Below are positions 44,705 through 53,533 of a stretch of DNA of 64,000 nt, piece after piece (within the stretch, counting starts at the first letter, position 1; every line of letters begins with the position of its first letter). The stretch covers positions 1 through 64,000 of the forward strand of contig NZ_JBHTCM010000040.1 of the NCBI RefSeq assembly GCF_042665545.1, written 5' to 3'. The position numbers were made by a program, and so were the translations under genes. The stretch comes from Rhodocista pekingensis. Lineage in GTDB: Bacteria > Pseudomonadota > Alphaproteobacteria > Azospirillales > Azospirillaceae. The notes below the pieces were generated by a model. That model had not been told where the DNA came from. It saw only the letters and a list, made by a program, of their open reading frames with translations, and searched no databases.

Positions 44705-45272
44705 CCGTTCCGCCCTCGTAATGGAACAGCGGGCCGAGATCGGCGAGACGGGGGAGCACGCGGTCCTTGTCGGAGACGACGGCTCGGTCGGGGCCGGCCG
44801 GCCACTCGATGCCCAGCGCCGGGTCGGCCCAGTGGATGCCGCCGTCATGCTCCCGGGAGTAGGGGGCAGAGACCTTGTAATGGACCTCCGTATCCGGTTC
44901 GAGCGTGCAGAAGCCGTGGGCGAAGCCGGCGGGGACATAGAGCTGGTTGCCCGCCTCCGCCGACAGGGTGACGGCGACATGCCGGCCGAAGGTCGGGGAG
45001 CCGTGGCGGATGTCCACCGCCACGTCCACGATGCTGCCGCGCAGCACCTGGACCAGCTTCGCCTGGGCGACGGGGGGGCGCTGGAAGTGCAGGCCGCGCA
45101 CGGTGTAGACCGGGCGCGACAGGGACTTGTTGTCCTGCATGAAGCGCACCTCCACCCCGGCGGCGCGGTAACGCTCCTCCTGGTAGAGTTCCGCGAAATA
45201 GCCGCGGTCGTCGAAGAACCGCCGCGGCGTGATCAGCAGCACGCCGTCGATCGGAGTCGTCTCCACCTGCAT
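44697..45272 (-). CDS. rfbC: dTDP-4-dehydrorhamnose 3,5-epimerase
   Basis: The protein has 191 residues. It is a jellyroll epimerase with FDDRGYFAELYQEE, VRGLHFQRPP, VDVRHG-like VAVDIRHGSPTFG and YVPAGFAHGFCTLE. It acts just before RfbD. rfbA and rfbB, needed for the pathway, are not in the window. Confidence 0.96.
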   Translation of the reverse strand: MQVETTPIDGVLLITPRRFFDDRGYFAELYQEERYRAAGVEVRFMQDNKSLSRPVYTVRGLHFQRPPVAQAKLVQVLRGSIVDVAVDIRHGSPTFGRHVAVTLSAEAGNQLYVPAGFAHGFCTLEPDTEVHYKVSAPYSREHDGGIHWADPALGIEWPAGPDRAVVSDKDRVLPRLADLGPLFHYEGGTDV

Positions 45273-45473
45273 CCCGGTCCCCCGGTCCTTAGCCCTTGTC
45301 CGCGCCGGCCTCCGGCGTCACCGCCCGCTGGTAGCACAGCGGCACCGGCGCGGCAAAGCCTCCCCGCCGCCCGGGATTGCCTTCCGGCCGCGCGGCCCTG
45401 TACTGATCGTCGCCGATACCGGCCGCCGCCGACCTGACGCGGCGGCGCAAGACCGACGGCCCGGAGACCGAGC

Positions 45474-47597
45474 GTGACCCCAGCGGGCAGACCCTTCCTC
45501 GCCACCCTGAAACGGTCCCTGGCCTCCATCCCGGGGCTCCAGGGCTGGGTCCACCGGCTGCGCCGGCTGCGGGCCGGCCGCCAGCGGTCCACCGCCGACC
45601 ATGCCTTCGCCCGCAGCCGCGAGGAGTTCCGGCGCGAGGCGCGGGCGCGCATGGAGGATTTCCTGGCGGGGCAGGGGCGCTTCACCGTGCCCCCGGCCGC
45701 GGCGCCGGAGGTCAGCGTCGTGCTGATCCTGTTCAACAACGCGGAGCTGAGCTTCGAGTGTCTGCGCCACCTGGTCGCCGCCGATCTGCCGGCCTGGGAA
45801 CTGATCGTCGTCGACAACGCCTCCGCCGACGACACCGGCCGGCTGCTGGAGTGCTGCGCCGGGGCGCGGATCATCCGCAACGGCGACAATCTCGGCTTCC
45901 TCCAGGCCGTCAACCAGGCGGCGGAGGTGGCGCGGGGCCGCTTCCTGCTGCTCCTGAACAGCGATGCCTTCCTCGCCCCCGACGCCGTGCGGCTGGCCCT
46001 GGAGACGGCTTCCGATCCGGCGGTCGGCGCCGTCGGTGGGCGCATCGTGCTGCCCGACGGCAGCTTGCAGGAGGCCGGCTCCATCGTCTGGAACGACGGC
46101 ACCTGCAAGGGCTACGGCCGCGGCGGCCATCCGCTTGCCGGTCCCTACATGTTCCGGCGGACGGTGGACTACTGCTCCGGTGCCTTCCTGCTGTTCCGCC
46201 GGGAGGTGTTCGAGCGGCTGGGCCGGTTCGACACCGCCTTCAGCCCGGCCTACTATGAGGAGACGGATTTCTGCCTGCGCCTCTGGGCGGCCGGGCTGGC
46301 GGTGGTCTACGACCCGCGGGTGCGGGTCAACCATCTGGAATTCGGCAGTTCCGAGAAGCGCGACCATGCGCTGGAGCTGCAACGCCGCAACCGCGGCCTG
46401 TTCGCGGCGAAGCACCGCGACGCCCTGGCCCGGCGGCAGCCGCCGGGGGCGGACCTTGCCGGCCGCGTCTGGCCGCCGCCCGTCCGCCGGGTGCTGATCG
46501 TGGACGACCGGCCGCCGGCCCCGGAGCTGGGCGCCGGGTTCCCCCGCGCCCTCGCCATCCTCAGGCAGATCCAGGGCTCCGGCGCGGCCGTCACCCTGGT
46601 CACCACGGCGCCCGAGACCTATGGCTGGGAGGCGATCCGCCGCCATGTCCCCTGGGAGGTGGAGGTGGTGCAGGGCGACGACTGTCCCTCCCTTGACCGT
46701 TTCCTGGCCGAGCGCTTCCTGGCCGGGCGGGGCGGCTGTTTCGACCTGGTCCTGGTCAGCCGTCCGCACAACATGCGCGCCTTCCTGGCGGCCGGCGGCC
46801 GGCGCCGGATCGGTTCTGCGCGGCTCGTCTACGATGCCGAGGCGATCTTCACCGACCGGCTGGCGGGAGAGGCGGCGCTGGCCGGCCGGCCCCTGCCGGC
46901 GGCGCGGGAGGCGGCCCTGCGGGCGCGCGAGATGGCGCTGGCGCGGCAGGCCGACACGGTGATCGCCGTCAGCCCGCTGGACGCCGACGCGATGCGCCGG
47001 GCCGGCGTTGCCGATGTGCGCGTGATCGGCCATGCGCTTGATGCGGCGCCCACGCCCGCCGGACCGGAGGCGCGCTCGGGCCTGCTGTTCGTCGGCAACA
47101 TGGATGCCGACCTGTCCCCCAATGTGGACGGGGTCCTCTGGTTCCTGGACGAGGTACTGCCGCTGCTGCCCGAGGCGGTGCGGGACCGGGCCGCCGTCAC
47201 CCTGGTCGGCTCGGCGGGCAGTGCCCGGCTGGCCGCCCGCGTGGGCGGCCGGGCCGTGGTGGCGGGGCGGCAGCCGGCGCTGGAGCCGTTCTACGACCGG
47301 CACCGGGTCTTCATTGCCCCGACCCGCTTCGCCGCCGGCATCCCGCACAAGGTCCATGAGGCGGCGGCGCACGGCCTGCCGGTCGTCGGCACGCCGCTCC
47401 TGGCCCGGCAACTGGGCTGGGAGCCGGGCCAGGAGCTGCTGACGGGCGAAAACCCGGCCGAGATCGCCCTGGCCTGCACGCGGCTCCTGACCGATGACGG
47501 GCTGTGGCGCTCCGTGCGGACGGCGGCGCTGGCGGCGGTGACACGGGACTGCGGCCCCGACCGCTTCCGCGCTGCCGTCGCGGCCCTGCTGGACTGA
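45474..47597 (+). CDS. Two-domain glycosyltransferase (GT2-GT4 fusion)
   Basis: The protein has 707 residues from a GTG start. Residues about 80-300 are a GT2 domain of the rhamnosyltransferase kind: VSVVLILFNN, LLLNSDAFL and YYEETDFCLRLW. Residues about 340-705 are a GT-B fold glycosyltransferase of GT4/GT1 type, ending with IAPTRFAAGIPHKVHEAAAHGLPVVGTPL-like motifs. Each half would add one sugar in the cytoplasm to a polysaccharide or glycan. It is divergent from rfbCD, so rhamnose is a plausible donor sugar. The 201-base gap before it is GC-rich and shows no clear promoter. Confidence 0.88.
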   Translation: MTPAGRPFLATLKRSLASIPGLQGWVHRLRRLRAGRQRSTADHAFARSREEFRREARARMEDFLAGQGRFTVPPAAAPEVSVVLILFNNAELSFECLRHLVAADLPAWELIVVDNASADDTGRLLECCAGARIIRNGDNLGFLQAVNQAAEVARGRFLLLLNSDAFLAPDAVRLALETASDPAVGAVGGRIVLPDGSLQEAGSIVWNDGTCKGYGRGGHPLAGPYMFRRTVDYCSGAFLLFRREVFERLGRFDTAFSPAYYEETDFCLRLWAAGLAVVYDPRVRVNHLEFGSSEKRDHALELQRRNRGLFAAKHRDALARRQPPGADLAGRVWPPPVRRVLIVDDRPPAPELGAGFPRALAILRQIQGSGAAVTLVTTAPETYGWEAIRRHVPWEVEVVQGDDCPSLDRFLAERFLAGRGGCFDLVLVSRPHNMRAFLAAGGRRRIGSARLVYDAEAIFTDRLAGEAALAGRPLPAAREAALRAREMALARQADTVIAVSPLDADAMRRAGVADVRVIGHALDAAPTPAGPEARSGLLFVGNMDADLSPNVDGVLWFLDEVLPLLPEAVRDRAAVTLVGSAGSARLAARVGGRAVVAGRQPALEPFYDRHRVFIAPTRFAAGIPHKVHEAAAHGLPVVGTPLLARQLGWEPGQELLTGENPAEIALACTRLLTDDGLWRSVRTAALAAVTRDCGPDRFRAAVAALLD

Positions 47598-47612
47598 GGG
47601 CGGCGGATGCCC

Positions 47613-47649
47613 CCCCCCGCGCGCCGTCGTGCGGACGGCGCGCGGGGGG
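47613..47649. terminator. 16-bp hairpin between convergent genes
   Basis: Perfect 16-base arms (CCCCCCGCGCGCCGTC and its complement) surround the loop GTGCG between the glycosyltransferase and the binding-protein gene. There is no T-tract. It is a likely bidirectional terminator or transcription barrier. Confidence 0.55.
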
Positions 47650-47672
47650 CTGCGGCAGCCGTGAGGTGGCCG

Positions 47673-48434
47673 CTACTTCTTCACCCAGTCCTTCAGCCCG
47701 TACTTCTTCAGGATATCCGCCAGCCGGCCGCTCTGGCGCAGGGCGGCGATGCCGTCCTCCAGCCGCTTCGCATGCTCCGCCCCCTTGGGATCGGCCGGGG
47801 AGAAGGCGACATAGACCGGCGCGCCTTCGCTGGCGACGTTCAGTTCGAACAGGTTGGACAGCTTCATCTGCTCGATCGTGTACTCCAGCACGGCGTCGCT
47901 CTCGATGATGACGTCCACCTTCCCCTGGGCCAGCAGCATCACCAGATCGTGCGTGGCGGCGTCGCCGGACACGGCGACCACGGCCGGCGTGTCCTTGTTC
48001 GCCGCGATGTAGGCGTCCAGCGCGTCGTCGTAGGTGTAGTCGGCGATCATCCCCAGCCGCTTGCCCTTGAGCGAGTCCGGGCCGCTGTAGCGGAAGCCGC
48101 TGCCCTTGGCCGAGGCGAAGGCATAGGAGGAATAGCCCTCCGCCGTGCCGGTGAAGATCAGGTCGGGTGCGTCCTTCTTCGCCGCGCCCACGACGGCCGT
48201 CACCGTTCCGGCCCGCACCGCCTGGATGGCGTCCTCATAGGCCATGAGCTGGTAATCGACGGTGATGCCGGCCGGCTCGAACACGGCCTTCGCCAGATCG
48301 ATCAGATAGCCGGCCGGCTCCTGCCCCGGCTCGCAGTTGTAGGGGCACCAGAGATCAGCCCGCAGGGTGATGGTTTCCGCCCGCGCCGGCAACGCCAGGC
48401 ACAGGCCGAGAAAAAAGACCGCAAGGTGGCGCAT
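47673..48434 (-). CDS. Periplasmic substrate-binding protein (SBP family 3), copy 1
   Basis: The protein has 253 residues with a signal peptide (MRHLAVFFLGLCLALPARA) and an amino-acid-binding-like SBP_bac_3 fold. The mature start ETITLRADLWCPYNCEPG has a CPYNC motif. The next gene encodes a paralog with the same motif and a similar AFSPADPKGAEHA segment. No permease or ATPase gene is adjacent, so it could serve a remote transporter or a sensor. The start at 48434 begins the signal; an ATG six codons upstream is less likely. Confidence 0.88.
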   Translation of the reverse strand: MRHLAVFFLGLCLALPARAETITLRADLWCPYNCEPGQEPAGYLIDLAKAVFEPAGITVDYQLMAYEDAIQAVRAGTVTAVVGAAKKDAPDLIFTGTAEGYSSYAFASAKGSGFRYSGPDSLKGKRLGMIADYTYDDALDAYIAANKDTPAVVAVSGDAATHDLVMLLAQGKVDVIIESDAVLEYTIEQMKLSNLFELNVASEGAPVYVAFSPADPKGAEHAKRLEDGIAALRQSGRLADILKKYGLKDWVKK

Positions 48435-48572
48435 GGTTGTTCTGTCCTGCAACCGTGGTGGTGCGCCCTATCCTAACGGATCTGTGTTGACGATAAATTG
48501 CGACGCATCGGTTCCCTTACTGGTTCGCAGCCGTCCTGCCCGGCCTTCCGGACCGGCGAGCGGGACCGACCG

Positions 48573-49403
48573 TCACGGTCCGGTCGGGGGCGCCACGGCC
48601 GCGGCATGCCCGACCGTCCAGTCCGTCAGGCCGTAGCGGCTCAGGATTTCCGCCAGCCGGCCGCTCCGGCGCATCTCGCGCAGGCCGGCATCCAGCATCG
48701 CCGCATGGTCCGCCGCCTTCGGATCGGCGGGGGAGAAGGCGATGTGGATCACCTCCGGCGCGCTGATCGCCTGACTCTCCGCCAGCCCCGTCAGCCCTTC
48801 GGCGGCCAGCGTGTAGTCCAGTACGTTGCGGTCCTCCAGCACCAGATCGACCCGGCCCGCCAGCAGCTTGCGCAGGTTCTGCACGGTCACGTCCTCGCCG
48901 GACGCAAGGCTGACGGCCTCGCCCGCCTCGGCATGGGCGGCGATGTAGGCGTCGATCTCCGGTTCGTAGCTGTAGTCGCGCACGGCGGCCAGCCGCTGGC
49001 CGTCCAGGCTGCCGACGCCCCGGTAGGTGAAGCCGTAGCCCCGGCGGGCGGCCAGTGCGTCGGAGGAGAAGCCCACGGCCTCCTGCCCGAAGACCAGATC
49101 CTCGCCCTCCTGCCGGGTGGCGCCGATGACCCCGGTGACCTTGCCCTGCCGCACCGATTCCAGGGCGCGGGCCCAGGGCATCAGGGCATAGTCCACCGTG
49201 ATGCCGTGGGCGGCGAAGACCTCGCGGGCGATCTCCACCACATAGCCCGGGCGGGCACTGCCCGGGGCGCAGTTGTACGGGCACCAGGCGTCGGCGCGCA
49301 GGGTGATGGTCTCCGCCCGCGCCGGCAGGGCGCCGGGCACGCCGGCGAGCAGAAGCACGACCAGTCCGGAAAACCGCATCCGCGTGAACAGCCACGTCCG
49401 CAT
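48573..49403 (-). CDS. Periplasmic substrate-binding protein (SBP family 3), copy 2
   Basis: The protein has 276 residues, a signal peptide ending LPARA, and the same mature start (ETITLRADAWCPYNCAPG) as copy 1. It also shares IAFSPADPKAADHAAMLDAGL and the C-terminal LAEILSRYGLTDW. It is upstream of copy 1 on the same strand, 138 bases apart, and the two evidently arose by tandem duplication. The two differ mainly in the middle lobe, which holds the ligand, suggesting different substrates. No permease is adjacent. Confidence 0.88.
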   Translation of the reverse strand: MRTWLFTRMRFSGLVVLLLAGVPGALPARAETITLRADAWCPYNCAPGSARPGYVVEIAREVFAAHGITVDYALMPWARALESVRQGKVTGVIGATRQEGEDLVFGQEAVGFSSDALAARRGYGFTYRGVGSLDGQRLAAVRDYSYEPEIDAYIAAHAEAGEAVSLASGEDVTVQNLRKLLAGRVDLVLEDRNVLDYTLAAEGLTGLAESQAISAPEVIHIAFSPADPKAADHAAMLDAGLREMRRSGRLAEILSRYGLTDWTVGHAAAVAPPTGP

Positions 49404-49607
49404 CCGAGTCCTCCCAGGAACCTGTCCGTCCGGCAGGATAACCCTGTCCGGCCTGGGGAAAAGTGAAGCTATCGGGACAGCGGCACGGGTCGGTCGGGGT
49501 GGCCCGCTCCGGCCCGGGACATCCGGCCGCCGGAAGATGGCGGGCGTTGCCGTGCCGGGCCGGTTCGGCGATGGTGGCGGCATGTCCGACCGTTTCCGCC
49601 CCGTGCC

Positions 49608-50834
49608 ATGACCCGCCCTCCGGAGAGTCCGCCACCGGCGCTGCCGCCGCTGGACTACGACACGGCCAAGGCCCTGGCTGCCGATCCCGATCCGGCGGTG
49701 CGGGCGGGGCTGGCGGCGCGCGCCGACGCGCGGCCGGAGCTGCTCTATTATCTGGCCGACGACGACAGCCCGGCGGTGCGGCGGGCGGTGGCGGCGAACG
49801 CGGCCACGCCGTTGCGGGCCTCGGCCCGGCTGGCGCGCGACCGCGACGATGACGTGCGCGTGCTGCTGGCGGGCAAGCTGGCCCGCGCCCTGCCGGGCCT
49901 GACCGCGGCCGAGCAGGCCGCCCTGCGCGATGTCGCCCAGCATGCGCTGGAGCTTCTGGCGGCCGATCAGGTGGTGCGGGTGCGGGCGGCCGTGGCCAGC
50001 GCGCTGAAGGACGTGGACTGCGCCCCGCCCGGCCTTGTCGCCCGGCTGGCCCGCGATGTCGCCCGCGAGGTGGCGGAGCCGATCCTGCGCACCTGCGCCA
50101 CCCTGTCCGACGAGGACCTGATCGCCATCCTGAAGGCGCAGCCCCAGCCCTGGGTGGCCGAAGCCATCGCCCGCCGGCAGGCCACCGGTCCGGGGATCAG
50201 CGATGCCGTCCCGGTCGGTGAGGCGCCTCCCGGCCCGGCGCCGGAACCCACCCCGCTGCCGGACGCGCCGGAGCCCGTCGCCCAGCCGCCGGCCCTGCCC
50301 GGGCAGGTTCTGGCCGTCCGCCCGGCCGTGCCCGAGGCCCTGGCCGGGCGTCTGTCCGAGGCGGTGCAGGACAGCCTGCACCAGGCGCTGGCGGAGCAGG
50401 GCGAGTTCGATCCGGAGACGCTGGAGGCCATCGCCGGCACGGCGCGGCGGCGTATCGACTGGGCCCGCGAGTATTCCCGGCGCGAGCCGCCGGAGGTCCG
50501 CGCCCGCCGCCTGCACGCGGACGGCGCGCTGGACGAGGCGGCGGTGCTGGACGCGCTCGCCTGGGGCGACCGTCCCTTCGTGGAGATCGCGCTGGCCCTG
50601 CGTGCCGGCATCGCGGTGGAGGTCGTCCACCGCATCCTGGAGACACAGCGGCCCAAGAGCGTGACGGCGCTGTGCTGGCGAGCCGGGCTTTCCATGCGGG
50701 CTGCCCGGGTCGTGCAGGCGAAGGCGGCCCGCATTCCCCTGCGCAGCGTCCTGAATGCCCGCCACGGCACCGACTATCCCCTGACGGAGGCGGAGATGCG
50801 GACGCTGCTGGCGCTGTTCGACATTCCCGGCTGA
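49608..50834 (+). CDS. DUF2336 protein
   Basis: The protein has 408 residues, without signal or membrane span. It is built of HEAT-like helical repeats (DPDPAVRAGLAARAD, DDSPAVRRAVAANAATPL, DRDDDVRVLLAGKLA). A proline-rich segment sits at about 205-240 between the repeat region and a C-terminal part. The N-terminal repeats match DUF2336, a family almost confined to alphaproteobacteria and of unknown biochemical role. It is divergent from binding-protein copy 2 and converges on the small secreted protein. Confidence 0.8.
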   Translation: MTRPPESPPPALPPLDYDTAKALAADPDPAVRAGLAARADARPELLYYLADDDSPAVRRAVAANAATPLRASARLARDRDDDVRVLLAGKLARALPGLTAAEQAALRDVAQHALELLAADQVVRVRAAVASALKDVDCAPPGLVARLARDVAREVAEPILRTCATLSDEDLIAILKAQPQPWVAEAIARRQATGPGISDAVPVGEAPPGPAPEPTPLPDAPEPVAQPPALPGQVLAVRPAVPEALAGRLSEAVQDSLHQALAEQGEFDPETLEAIAGTARRRIDWAREYSRREPPEVRARRLHADGALDEAAVLDALAWGDRPFVEIALALRAGIAVEVVHRILETQRPKSVTALCWRAGLSMRAARVVQAKAARIPLRSVLNARHGTDYPLTEAEMRTLLALFDIPG

Positions 50835-50852
50835 GATACCCCTGGCCGGGGG

Positions 50853-51332
50853 TCAGCGCAGACCCGCAGGACCCGTCCGGCCCGGGGCCGGCTCGTCCAG
50901 GCCCGGGCGCCGGGGCTCCTTCTCGATCAGCCGGTCGCTGTCCTCGCCGCGGGGGCGGACGCCGGGGCCGCGGCCGGTCCAGTCCACCAGGACGCGGCGC
51001 CACTCCTCCACCGCACAGCGCTCGCGCAGGGCCACCAGCTCCGGCGCCGGGCCGCAGCAGGAGGTGAAGGGCCGGACCCAGAGCGGGATCGACTCCATCG
51101 CGGGGTCGATCATGATCTCCAGCAGGTTGGCGTTCAGCCGGCAGTCCCCCAGCGGCTCGGGCGCCGTCTGCGGCAGTTCCCGCTCCGCCCGCGGACCTGA
51201 GCTGTCCGCCTGCGCCCGGGCGGGGCCGGCGGTGGCCGGCAGGGTCAGTGGCACGGCCAGCAGGACCGCAAGGCCGGCGGGGGACAGGCGGGGCGGTCGG
51301 CCGGCCGGTCGGGGGCGGGCAGCATGGCGCAT
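50853..51332 (-). CDS. Small secreted protein with four cysteines, unknown function
   Basis: The 159-residue protein has a signal peptide (SPAGLAVLLAVPLTLPATAGPARA) and a mature part with four cysteines. These occur as GDCRLNANLLEIM, WVRPFTSCCGPAPELVAL and RERCAVEEWRRV. The cysteine pattern suggests two disulphides in the periplasm. The C-terminal 45 residues are Arg/Pro-rich and low-complexity. I do not recognise a family. The ATG at 51332 begins the signal; a longer reading frame upstream adds 24 residues without clear purpose. Confidence 0.6.
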   Translation of the reverse strand: MRHAARPRPAGRPPRLSPAGLAVLLAVPLTLPATAGPARAQADSSGPRAERELPQTAPEPLGDCRLNANLLEIMIDPAMESIPLWVRPFTSCCGPAPELVALRERCAVEEWRRVLVDWTGRGPGVRPRGEDSDRLIEKEPRRPGLDEPAPGRTGPAGLR

Positions 51333-51634
51333 CGGGGGTCCTCTCGTCGTCGCTGGGGCCTGGGCGCTGGGGCCTGCCGTCGGCGGGCCACCCTCCGGGA
51401 GAAGCAACCCCGCATCCGGGCCGGCTGTTCCCGCCGGGACCTAACCGGGTGGCGGCTTGCCCCGGCGGGCGAATCAGGCTAAGCACCGGCTCCGCGGACA
51501 GATCGCCGCAGCCCCGGTGCCCCGGCAGGGTCCGGCTGCGGCCGGGAGCGCGCGGGGGACGCGCGTCCGTCCCGACGGGTCCTTCCGTTTCGCACAACCC
51601 GTTCCCAGAACGGCATAATCGAGGACGCAAACCC
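51333..51634. other. Gap upstream of mdh
   Basis: These 302 bases between the secreted-protein gene and mdh have no reliable reading frame. Near mdh a CATAAT at 51614-51619 could be a -10 element, but its -35 is poor. GAGGA at 51621-51625 is the mdh ribosome site. Confidence 0.4.
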
Positions 51635-52594
51635 ATGGCACGCAAGAAGATCGCACTCGTCGGCGCCGGCCAGATCGGCGGCACGCTGGCTTTGCTCGCC
51701 GGCCAGAAGGAGCTGGGCGACATCGTCCTGCTCGACATTCCCGACGCCGAGGGCGTGGCCAAGGGCAAGGCCCTCGACATCGCGGAGGCGTCGCCGGTCG
51801 AGGGTTTCGACGCGGGCTACACCGGCACCTCGAACTATGCCGACCTTGCCGGCGCCGACGTCGTGATCGTCACGGCGGGCGTGCCGCGCAAGCCGGGCAT
51901 GAGCCGCGATGACCTGGTCGGAATCAACGCCAAGATCATCAAGGCGGTGGGTGAGGGCATCCGCACCCATGCCCCGAACGCCTTCGTCATCGTCATCACC
52001 AACCCGCTCGACGCCATGGTCGGCCTGATGCAGCAGGTCACCGGCTTCGACCCGGCCAAGGTGGTCGGCATGGCCGGCGTGCTGGACAGCGCCCGCTTCC
52101 GCTGGTTCCTGGCCGAGGAGTTCAAGGTCAGCGTCGAGGACGTGACCGCCTTCGTGCTCGGCGGCCATGGCGACACCATGGTGCCGTCGGTGCGCTACAG
52201 CACCGTCGCCGGCATCCCGCTGCCGGACCTCGTGAAGATGGGCTGGACCACGCAGGAGAAGCTGGACAGCATCGTGCAGCGCACCCGTGACGGCGGGGCG
52301 GAGATCGTCGGCCTGCTGAAGACCGGCTCCGCCTTCTACGCCCCGGCGGCCTCGGCCATCGCCATGGCGGAGAGCTACCTGAAGGACAAGAAGCGCGTCA
52401 TGCCCTGCGCCGCCAGGCTGACCGGCCAGTACGGCGTGGACGGTCTCTATATCGGCGTGCCGGTGGTGATCGGTTCCGGCGGCGTCGAGAAGATCGTGGA
52501 GATCGAGCTGAACGCCGAGGAGAAGGCCATGTTCGACAAGTCGGTCGCGGCCGTGAAGACCCTCGTCGAGGTCACGGCCAAGGTCGCCGGCTGA
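51635..52594 (+). CDS. mdh: Malate dehydrogenase
   Basis: The protein has 319 residues and is of the LDH-like MDH group common in alphaproteobacteria. It has VGAGQIGGTLALLAGQKELG for NAD binding, AGVPRKPGMSRDDLV, VITNPLDAMV, GVLDSARFRWFLA and the catalytic His in VLGGHGDTMVP. It interconverts malate and oxaloacetate in the TCA cycle. Transcription ends at the terminator 27 bases downstream. Confidence 0.97.
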   Translation: MARKKIALVGAGQIGGTLALLAGQKELGDIVLLDIPDAEGVAKGKALDIAEASPVEGFDAGYTGTSNYADLAGADVVIVTAGVPRKPGMSRDDLVGINAKIIKAVGEGIRTHAPNAFVIVITNPLDAMVGLMQQVTGFDPAKVVGMAGVLDSARFRWFLAEEFKVSVEDVTAFVLGGHGDTMVPSVRYSTVAGIPLPDLVKMGWTTQEKLDSIVQRTRDGGAEIVGLLKTGSAFYAPAASAIAMAESYLKDKKRVMPCAARLTGQYGVDGLYIGVPVVIGSGGVEKIVEIELNAEEKAMFDKSVAAVKTLVEVTAKVAG

Positions 52595-52620
52595 CGCCGG
52601 CCGGCCCGGCGTCGTTCCGG

Positions 52621-52653
52621 AACCCCGCGCCGGCCCCCCGGCGCGGGGTTTTT
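52621..52653 (+). terminator. Intrinsic terminator of mdh
   Basis: A perfect 13-bp stem (AACCCCGCGCCGG and its complement) with a CCCC loop is followed by TTT, and A-rich sequence on the other arm would serve the opposite strand. It is the clearest terminator in the window. Confidence 0.85.
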
Positions 52654-52666
52654 CATTACGCGCTCC

Positions 52667-53404
52667 CTACCGCCGCGGGCCCGACAGGGTGGTGGCGCCG
52701 TCGGCGTAGGTGAAGCCCGGCATCCGCTCCACTTCCGCCGCCGGCAGGTCCAGGGTGACCGGGCGCTTGCCGTCGGCCGCACCGGCGGGGTCCAGCTTCA
52801 GCGCCTCCGCCGGCACCCGCAGCAGCCCTTCGCCCAGCCCCAGCACGCCGCCGCGGCCCAGGATCACGGCCTCGACCCGCGCATCCGTGCCCTGCACCAC
52901 GAAGTCGCGCACGGTCCCGATGCGCTCGCCCTCCCGGCTCACGGCGGCGCGGCCGATCAGGGCCTCCGCCTCGCGCGCCGTCAGCCGGGCCAGTCCGGCC
53001 GCCGCCCCGGGGGTCAGGGCGATCTCGGGATCGCCCTGCGCCGGCGCGGTGCGCAGGGCATCGGCCAGGGCGGGGGCGCCGGCGTCGGGGGCATCCCCGT
53101 CCGGACCCGGCTGCACCGGGACCGGGGTCGTGGTGGCGATGTCGCCGTCCCGCGCCCCGGTGGTCAGCGGGGCCTGCACAGGCCGGTCGTCGGTTCGGGG
53201 GGGCGGCACGGGCGGCGTGGCGGTGTCCGGTGCCGGTGCGGGAACGGTCCGCAGCGGGGCGGCCGGCGCGGCGGGCGGCCTGTCTTCCGTCGGGGCGCCC
53301 TGGGGGGTGTCCTGGGGGGCGTCCTGGGGCGCCGTCCGGGCGACGGCCGGGGACAGGGCGACGACCGCGGCCGTCAGAGCGGCGACGGTGGGCAGGCTGC
53401 GCAT
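52667..53404 (-). CDS. Exported PRC-barrel protein
   Basis: The protein has 245 residues: a signal-like N terminus (MRSLPTVAALTAAVVALSPAVA), a Pro/Ala/Asp-rich linker from about 25 to 125, and a PRC-barrel-like C-terminal domain. The domain is marked by LIGRAAVSREGERIGTVRDFV and VEAVILGRGGVLGLGEGLLRVP. PRC barrels occur in photosynthetic reaction-centre H subunits and in many periplasmic proteins of unknown role; this one lacks the H-subunit membrane helix. It converges on mdh. Confidence 0.8.
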   Translation of the reverse strand: MRSLPTVAALTAAVVALSPAVARTAPQDAPQDTPQGAPTEDRPPAAPAAPLRTVPAPAPDTATPPVPPPRTDDRPVQAPLTTGARDGDIATTTPVPVQPGPDGDAPDAGAPALADALRTAPAQGDPEIALTPGAAAGLARLTAREAEALIGRAAVSREGERIGTVRDFVVQGTDARVEAVILGRGGVLGLGEGLLRVPAEALKLDPAGAADGKRPVTLDLPAAEVERMPGFTYADGATTLSGPRR

Positions 53405-53533
53405 GGGGCGTGTCCCGTTTCTGGGGTGTGTGCGGGAAACGCACCGCCAGCACGGCCGGTTCCGCCCCTTTCCGCCGGACGGGTGTCCGCCGCCATGCGC
53501 TCCCGGCCATCTCCCGGCCGTCGCCGGGCCGGG

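Noticed and set aside
47610..47618. Run of nine C as a frameshift site
   Set aside because: It is outside any coding region and forms part of the hairpin between convergent genes, so a length error would have no effect on a gene.
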